In this document: positions 58,608 through 64,000 of the stretch, one piece after another
Numbering within the stretch: the first letter of the stretch is position 1
Layout of the letters: every line of letters starts with the position of its first letter
Assembly (NCBI GenBank): GCA_022385755.1
Contig: MU278350.1
Span: 377,965-441,964 of the forward strand
DNA length: 64,000 nt
Source of the DNA: Trametopsis cervina
Lineage: Eukaryota > Basidiomycota > Agaricomycetes > Polyporales > Irpicaceae
Reading direction: 5' to 3'
Position numbers and translations under genes: made by a program
The notes under the pieces: generated by a model
Told to the model about the DNA's origin: nothing
What the model saw: only the letters and a program-made list of their open reading frames with translations
Databases searched by the model: none

Positions 58608-61600
58608 ATGGACAAGGATAACAGGGATGACTTCACCTTTGCGAAGCTAAGCGATCTGAAGTTACCCGTCACGTTTTGCATGTAAGCATTTGAGGTCTCT
58701 TAAGGGCACTGAAGCGATAATCAATTCAATAGCTCACAGCTTGAAGGAACAAGGAAGCCGTTTACGTTCACTGAGATACTGGAACGCCCCGAACTCAGGT
58801 TCTACGGCGTTCAGCAGTCGCCGTAAGTCGCCCATGTAATAATGATTTCCTCGCTAAGAGTCTATACCAGAGCTCTGTCCGATCTATATGTCACATGCCA
58901 GCTGATTGCAGATAACAAGCCGCTTACCATCCCATTCCGTACGGCATACAAGGCATTCACCAAGGACTACATGTAAGCAGCACTTGTCCGAGAAGGTCCC
59001 AGGTGATATTAAGAGCTTTACCATGTGTCAGATGGAACGAATGGATCACTCTTCCAATCCGCTACTGTGACCTGCCGCTGAACTCGCAATTGACGTTCAC
59101 AGTCTGGGATACTGCAGGGCCACGGAAAGCCATACCAGTGGGTGGATCTACATTCCGGCTCTTCGGAAAGAAATGGTTTGTCAATGGAGGAGTTAAATTC
59201 CATGAACATCTTGATTCTTATTTCATACTGTAGGGGTCTGAGGAGAGGTAAACACCGACTTCTTCTGTGGCCAGGCAAGGAGGCCGACGGCTCAAGTGAC
59301 ACCACTACTCCAAGTAAGATGGCACAGAGGGACGAGATGGGGCGTTTAGAGAAGGTCAGCTATTCCGTGAACTACCGCTTCTATTTGTCCTCATCTTTCA
59401 AATATAGCTAGTCAAGAAATATGACCGCGGAGACCTTCCAAAATTAGACTGGCTCGATACAATGGCCTTCCGTAAGATGGGAGAGATACATGCAGTTGGG
59501 TCATACCTTTTTCAACGAGAATAATCCTCAGCTCACAATTGGATAGGCAGAAACAGAGAAATCTAAGAATCTGTTCCTATATATCGACCTTCCACGGTTT
59601 GACTTCCCTGTCATTTTCTCCGAGGCTGTACGTGCACATGGACGATGACTATCAACGCTGGCTTATACTTTCTACCGCAGGATGCATCCCTGGCGCCATC
59701 TGTTTCCGCTGCCGTCGCTCCTGCACCTGTGGCATTAGCAGGCCCGTCAACCCTTGCTGCCGAAACGCATCTTTGGGCCGTTGTTGACCCTGACGTTGCC
59801 AAAGAGAACCCTGTTGAAGACAAACATCGTCGGCTTGTTCGCAGCCACCGCAGCAGTCCATATGATCGAGAGCTTAAACCCAACGCTAAGATCAGGGATG
59901 AACTGGACGTGAGCGCACCTTTTTAAATTAATCTGTTGTTACTGATCGTAGCTCTATTGACTTTTGGCAGGACATTCTCAATTACGCCCCCAGTCAACCG
60001 CTAACATCGGAAGAAAAGGATCTAATTTGGAAGTTCCGATTCTACCTGACGCGGGACAAACGTGGCCTTACAAAGTTCCTGAAGTCAGTTACATGGAGGG
60101 ATCCATCAGAAGTCAAACAAGCCGTGGAAGAATTGCTGCCACAGTGGACTGAAATAGATATAGACGACGCCCTGGAACTCCTCGGTCCCAATACGGTCGA
60201 CTCACGCGTGAGGGCATATGCCGTCAAGCAGCTTAGCAAAGCAGATGATGATGTGAGCACCGCTCAGCTTCCAACAATCGCAGAGGCTAATATGCATCAA
60301 GGAACTGCTGTTGTATTTGCTTCAACTTGTGCAAGCTCTCAAATTCGAGAGCAGCGCAAGCGATCAGAGATCTGCCCGTTCTACCTCCAGCGCGATTTCG
60401 TATGATGACAGCGGCTTGGCAGACTTCTTGATAGGCCGCGCTGCTCGGAACTTGATGCTCGGCAACAGATTTCACTGGTATCTCATGGTCGAAGTTGGCC
60501 TGGAAGATCGAATCATGGCGAAGATGTATGGCAGGGTGGTGTTCAAATTCATGAACAAGGTCTTAGAGGTACGTGTGTGAACTGGAGAATATCCAATACG
60601 GGCTGTATTCACGCTTCTATCTAAGCACGAGGATGGTCAGGAGAGACGAGATATTATGAGGCGTCAGGGTGAGCTGATAGAAGTTCTTGCGAAGAAAGCA
60701 AGAGAGCTCCGCGTCTCCAAAGACCCCAGGCCGAAGAAGATTGAGAAGCTTCGCGCGTTCCTCGCAGACTCGAAAAATAATTTATCAACTATGGCCCCTC
60801 TCCCATTACCTCTCAACGCCCGAGTGGAGGTCTCTGGCATCATTGCAGAGAAATCCTCAGTTTTCAAGTCCAACATGTTCCCCATGCTACTTTATTTTCA
60901 GTGCGCGGATGGGTCTGAGTATCCTATCATCTTCAAGGATGGAGATGACATGCGACAAGACCAGCTAGTCATTCAAATTTTCACATTGATGGACCGCTTG
61001 CTAAGGAAGGAGAACTTGGATCTCAAAGTCAGCCCCTACAACGTTCTAGCGACAGGGCCTTCCCAAGGAATGGCCCAATTCGTGCCGAGCAAGACTATTG
61101 CCGCGATTGTCAGCGAAAACGGCACTTTACTGAATTATCTGCGAGCACACAATCCTGACGAAGGCAGCGTTGGAACCTACGGAGTGGAACCCGGAGTGAT
61201 CGATACGTTCGTTCGCAGTTGTGGTGGGTCGTCTATCTCATCTGGACTGATTTTCCCTGAGGGCTCATCCTTTGACATTTAGCGGGTTACTGTGTGATGA
61301 CCTATCTATTGGGAGTCGGAGATCGTCATCTGGATAATTTGCTTCTTGCTCCCGATGGTACGTACCCCACCTGTCGTTTTTATGTCAGACTGACACTCCT
61401 GTCCTACAGGCCATTTTTTCCATGGTAAGTTTCCCTTCTCTCGACTGCGATACTCCCATGACCTGACTTCTGAATATAGTTGACTTCGGCTACATCCTTG
61501 GACGTGATCCAAAGCCTCTAGCCCCTCCCGTGAAAGTATGTAAGGAGATGGTAGACGCTATGGGCGGCGTTCAATCGGTGCACTACACGCGCTTCAAGCA

Positions 61601-61853
61601 ATTTTGCTTTACAGCGTTCTCCATTCTACGGAAAAGCGCGAACCTGATTCTCAACTTGGTCACGCTCATGGTGGACGCTAATATACCGCATATCAAACAC
61701 CGCGATGTCCACGAGCAGGTACTTGGGAAGTTTTGTCTGGATCTCACCGAGGAACAGGCCATCGAACACTTCGAGAAGCTGCTGAACGATATCTCGCCCT
61801 TCACAGTGGTGCTGGATAGGATGCACGATTGGGCGCAATATTGGAGGAGCTAG
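58608..61853 (+). CDS. VPS34: Phosphatidylinositol 3-kinase VPS34
   Basis: Class III PI3-kinase making PI3P for autophagy and endosomal sorting, in complexes with Vps15 and Vps30/Atg6. From ATG 58608: [21 protein letters not shown]2 domain ([54 protein letters not shown]); helical PIK domain ([54 protein letters not shown]); kinase domain with [14 protein letters not shown], catalytic loop [16 protein letters not shown], activation loop [14 protein letters not shown] and the membrane-binding C terminus [12 protein letters not shown]. All key residues are present. About fifteen introns; one at about 61212-61281 restores [13 protein letters not shown]. Length and domain order are normal. Confidence 0.93.
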
Positions 61854-62089
61854 AGACAACACGATGCATACTTACACTAACTTTGTACATTTTTGGATAC
61901 TTTCGTTCTTTCTTGCGCCCGAGGTAGATTTTCTCGAACTATATAGCACGAACAGATTCGAGATCAGAAGACACCGCGATAAGGAACGCTTAAAATAAGT
62001 ATACAGAAAAACAATGGATGAACGATAGGCGATAGCAGTAAGAAAGGATGGTATATACCGACAACAAGATAATTTCAACAACAAATGAA

Positions 62090-64000
62090 TTATTGTGACC
62101 TTCTCCCGTTCTTAACGGGGCGGCGACGGTCATCATCTTCGAGCCCCTGCACGTAACCAACACCCATGTATACGGGAGGGCCCGCAGCACCACCACCGGC
62201 GAGGAATCCCCCGCCTGTGGGCTTCCCACCCATTGCTTGATAGGTGTTTTCGTCCGTCTCCGTAAGAGAGCGTTCCTGCCAAAGGTGGTCTCCAGCACTT
62301 CGCAACTCCGCATCTAGCGTTCTGCGTCTGCGAATTTGTGGTGAATCCGGAGGGGGCTCGATGGGCTGTATGACAAAGACGTCCTTGGAGTTAGCCCCGG
62401 CGGACACGGATCGACGTGGATTCTTTTTTCTTGTCGGAATGGCAACGACCTTGGTCTGAGGGTTGGCAGTGGAAGCTACTGGAATCTTAGAGGGTCCGGG
62501 AGCGGGGTTGGGTAGGGAACGATCTGCGGCACGACCACGGACGGGATCCGCTCGCTGTCGTGTTCGTGCAGGAGGAAGGGGTTTCTTTGGAGTGATTTTG
62601 GGGATCGGTGAAAGAGGTGGACGCTTGGAAAATGCCTCTTGAGCGGTCGAAGAGACGCTCCTGGCTATAGGTTTCGCGATAACACGTGGTGTGAGAGGTT
62701 GGGTGGGGAGCTCGTCTTCCGACTCAGCATCAACGTCTATGATGTCGATTATCTCGGGCAGACGGTCCACGTCAGGGGACTGAACGTATTCAGTCTGCTC
62801 GGAGTGTCGCTTCATACGACGGGGTGGAGTGGGTGGTCGACGCGGGGGAGTAGGAGGTAGCACATCGTCCTGACCGGCCTCGCTTCCATGCTCGTTCTCG
62901 TTCTCGTTATCAGAACACAAAGATGGTGTTGTTAGCTCGGTATCCGTAGTAGTGATTGAAGGCCAGCTGCTATCTTGCAAGCCAAAAGTGAAGTGACGTC
63001 GGGGAGGACCGAGCAACGACGTTGAAGCCGTACTCGCGGTACTTGTGGAAGAGCTCGTAGAAGAGTCTTTGGCAACGCGTTTGGCAGGGACGGCTTCGTC
63101 GTCCATAGCGGGTCGCTTACGCTTCTCTCCTGTGTGGGACTCAAGCTCAGACATAGACTTCCGTCTTTCCAGAGTTCGCAGCAGCTCTTTGCCTTTCCCG
63201 GATGCACCTAACTCACGGGCAAGAGCGCTTGTGGCACTTTCACGGACGAGCGGCGGCGCCATATTTCCATTAACCTTCTTCAACTTCACGCTCTTCACCT
63301 CAGTGAGGAAAGCCTCCATCTTCTCTGAGGGAACGTTAATAGATGGCCTGCCGGTCCTCCTCGCTTTAGCGGTTGACTGTGACGTAGTGGGCGCATTTAT
63401 GGGATTGATGGGTGCCTCTACAGGATTGGGCTGCTTCTTCAGAGCAGCTCGCGCTTTGATCAGGAACGAATCGGTGGCGGCGGCTGAGAATGCCTGCGCC
63501 CTATTCCTGATACTGCCCACAGTGACTGGAAGGCCAGTTGGCTGTCGATGGAAGGTCATAGGTGGAGGGGGTGGCGGCGGCGGTGGTGGTGGAGGCGAAG
63601 GTAGGTCGGCTCTATTGATAATACTGAGAGAACGCTGCTCTTCAAGCTGGGGGATACCGAATGGGTTGAATGGGTAGGCACTTTACAAATCGAATATACA
63701 CTGACCTGAGTTTTCAGCCACTCTATCTCAGCTTCAAGCTTGCGTATCTTCTCCTTGTCTCGTTCTCTTTCTTCCATCATGAAGCTTGTATCTGGATCGA
63801 ACTCATGCTCCTTACGCAACTGCTCCTCCCGAGCTTCGCGTAATTCCTGCTCCTTGCCACGCACACGCAACACTCGCGATTCATCGGCTGGTTCTTCGTC
63901 AGAATCGGTTTCTTTGGCCCGCTGTTTACCTTTCGCTTTGGACGACAGAGCAGGAGCCTCCAAGTCGGCGTTTAAAGTAAGTTTACTCTTCTTCCCAGCA
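62090..64000 (-). CDS. Coiled-coil and polyproline-containing hypothetical protein (partial, 5' end outside window)
   Basis: Unrecognised. The frame is open at the right edge (reading KKSKLTLNADLEAPALSS), so the start lies beyond 64000. Order: Lys/Glu-rich segment, a coiled coil (EQELREAREEQLRKEHEF and ERERDKEKIRKLEAEIEWLK), an intron at about 63651-63706, then LEEQRSLSIINRADLPS and a run of about ten prolines followed by FHRQPTGLPVTVGSIRNRAQ and SFLIKARAALKKQ, an arrangement reminiscent of actin-binding WH2-like modules. The rest is disordered with PPTPPRRPPTPPRR and nuclear-localisation-like KRKRP and RRRRTL. It ends PVKNGRRSQ at 62090. An actin or nuclear role is speculative. Confidence 0.68.

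Noticed and set aside
1..64000. CRISPR arrays, bacterial operons, Shine-Dalgarno sites, integrated virus or toxin genes.
   Set aside because: The sequence is eukaryotic with spliced genes; no direct-repeat arrays, viral hallmark genes or recognised toxin families were seen.

Overview
The window is nuclear DNA of a filamentous basidiomycete, most likely an Agaricomycete. The evidence is gene-dense sequence split by many roughly 50-bp GT-AG introns, a fused BIO3-BIO1 biotin gene, a fungal FunK1-type kinase relic, a secreted bicupin oxalate decarboxylase typical of wood- and litter-associated fungi, and a ZZ/EF-hand protein of a kind I associate with basidiomycetes. I cannot name the species. 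Gene order looks like ordinary housekeeping sequence with no secondary-metabolite cluster, integrated virus or intact transposon.

Layout. 1-2959 (-): FG nucleoporin NUP159/NUP214, cut by the left edge. 3283-6713 (+): type II inositol polyphosphate 5-phosphatase with large disordered insertions. 7009-7962 (+): LSB1/PIN3-like SH3 protein. 8407-11184 (+): BIO3-BIO1. 11373-13332 (-): MFS transporter. 14540-14987 (+): small glycine-rich protein. 15591-18553 (+): MUB1/SamB MYND protein. 19082-19564 (+): mitochondrial HSP10. 21964-24207 (+): oxalate decarboxylase. 24639-25568 (+): PHO88/SND3. 26040-28011 (+): SLM1-like TORC2 effector. 28258-33375 (-): large EF-hand/ZZ-finger protein. 34340-36317 (-): broken FunK1 kinase. 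36915-37647 (-): ATP synthase subunit g. 39116-42123 (-): transcription factor combining C2H2 and Zn2Cys6 fingers. About 45080-46433 (-): urate oxidase. 47319-48924 (-): delta-12-type fatty acid desaturase. 50493-52575 (-): disordered Ser-rich protein. 53896-55565 (+): secreted aldose 1-epimerase. 55666-58126 (-): PRM10/ThrE membrane protein. 58608-61853 (+): VPS34 PI3-kinase. 62090-64000 (-): coiled-coil/polyproline protein, cut by the right edge.

Several genes touch phosphoinositide signalling (5-phosphatase, SLM1-like PH protein, VPS34) and several are mitochondrial (HSP10, ATP20), but they are scattered among unrelated genes and I see no operon-like logic. The intergenic stretches of 1-3 kb at 19.6-22.0, 37.6-39.1, 42.1-45.1 and 48.9-50.5 kb hold no gene I can support. 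The one near 49.5-50.3 kb may hold retroelement debris. Exon structures were built by hand from splice consensus and protein-family motifs, so exact exon edges are inferences except where stated.
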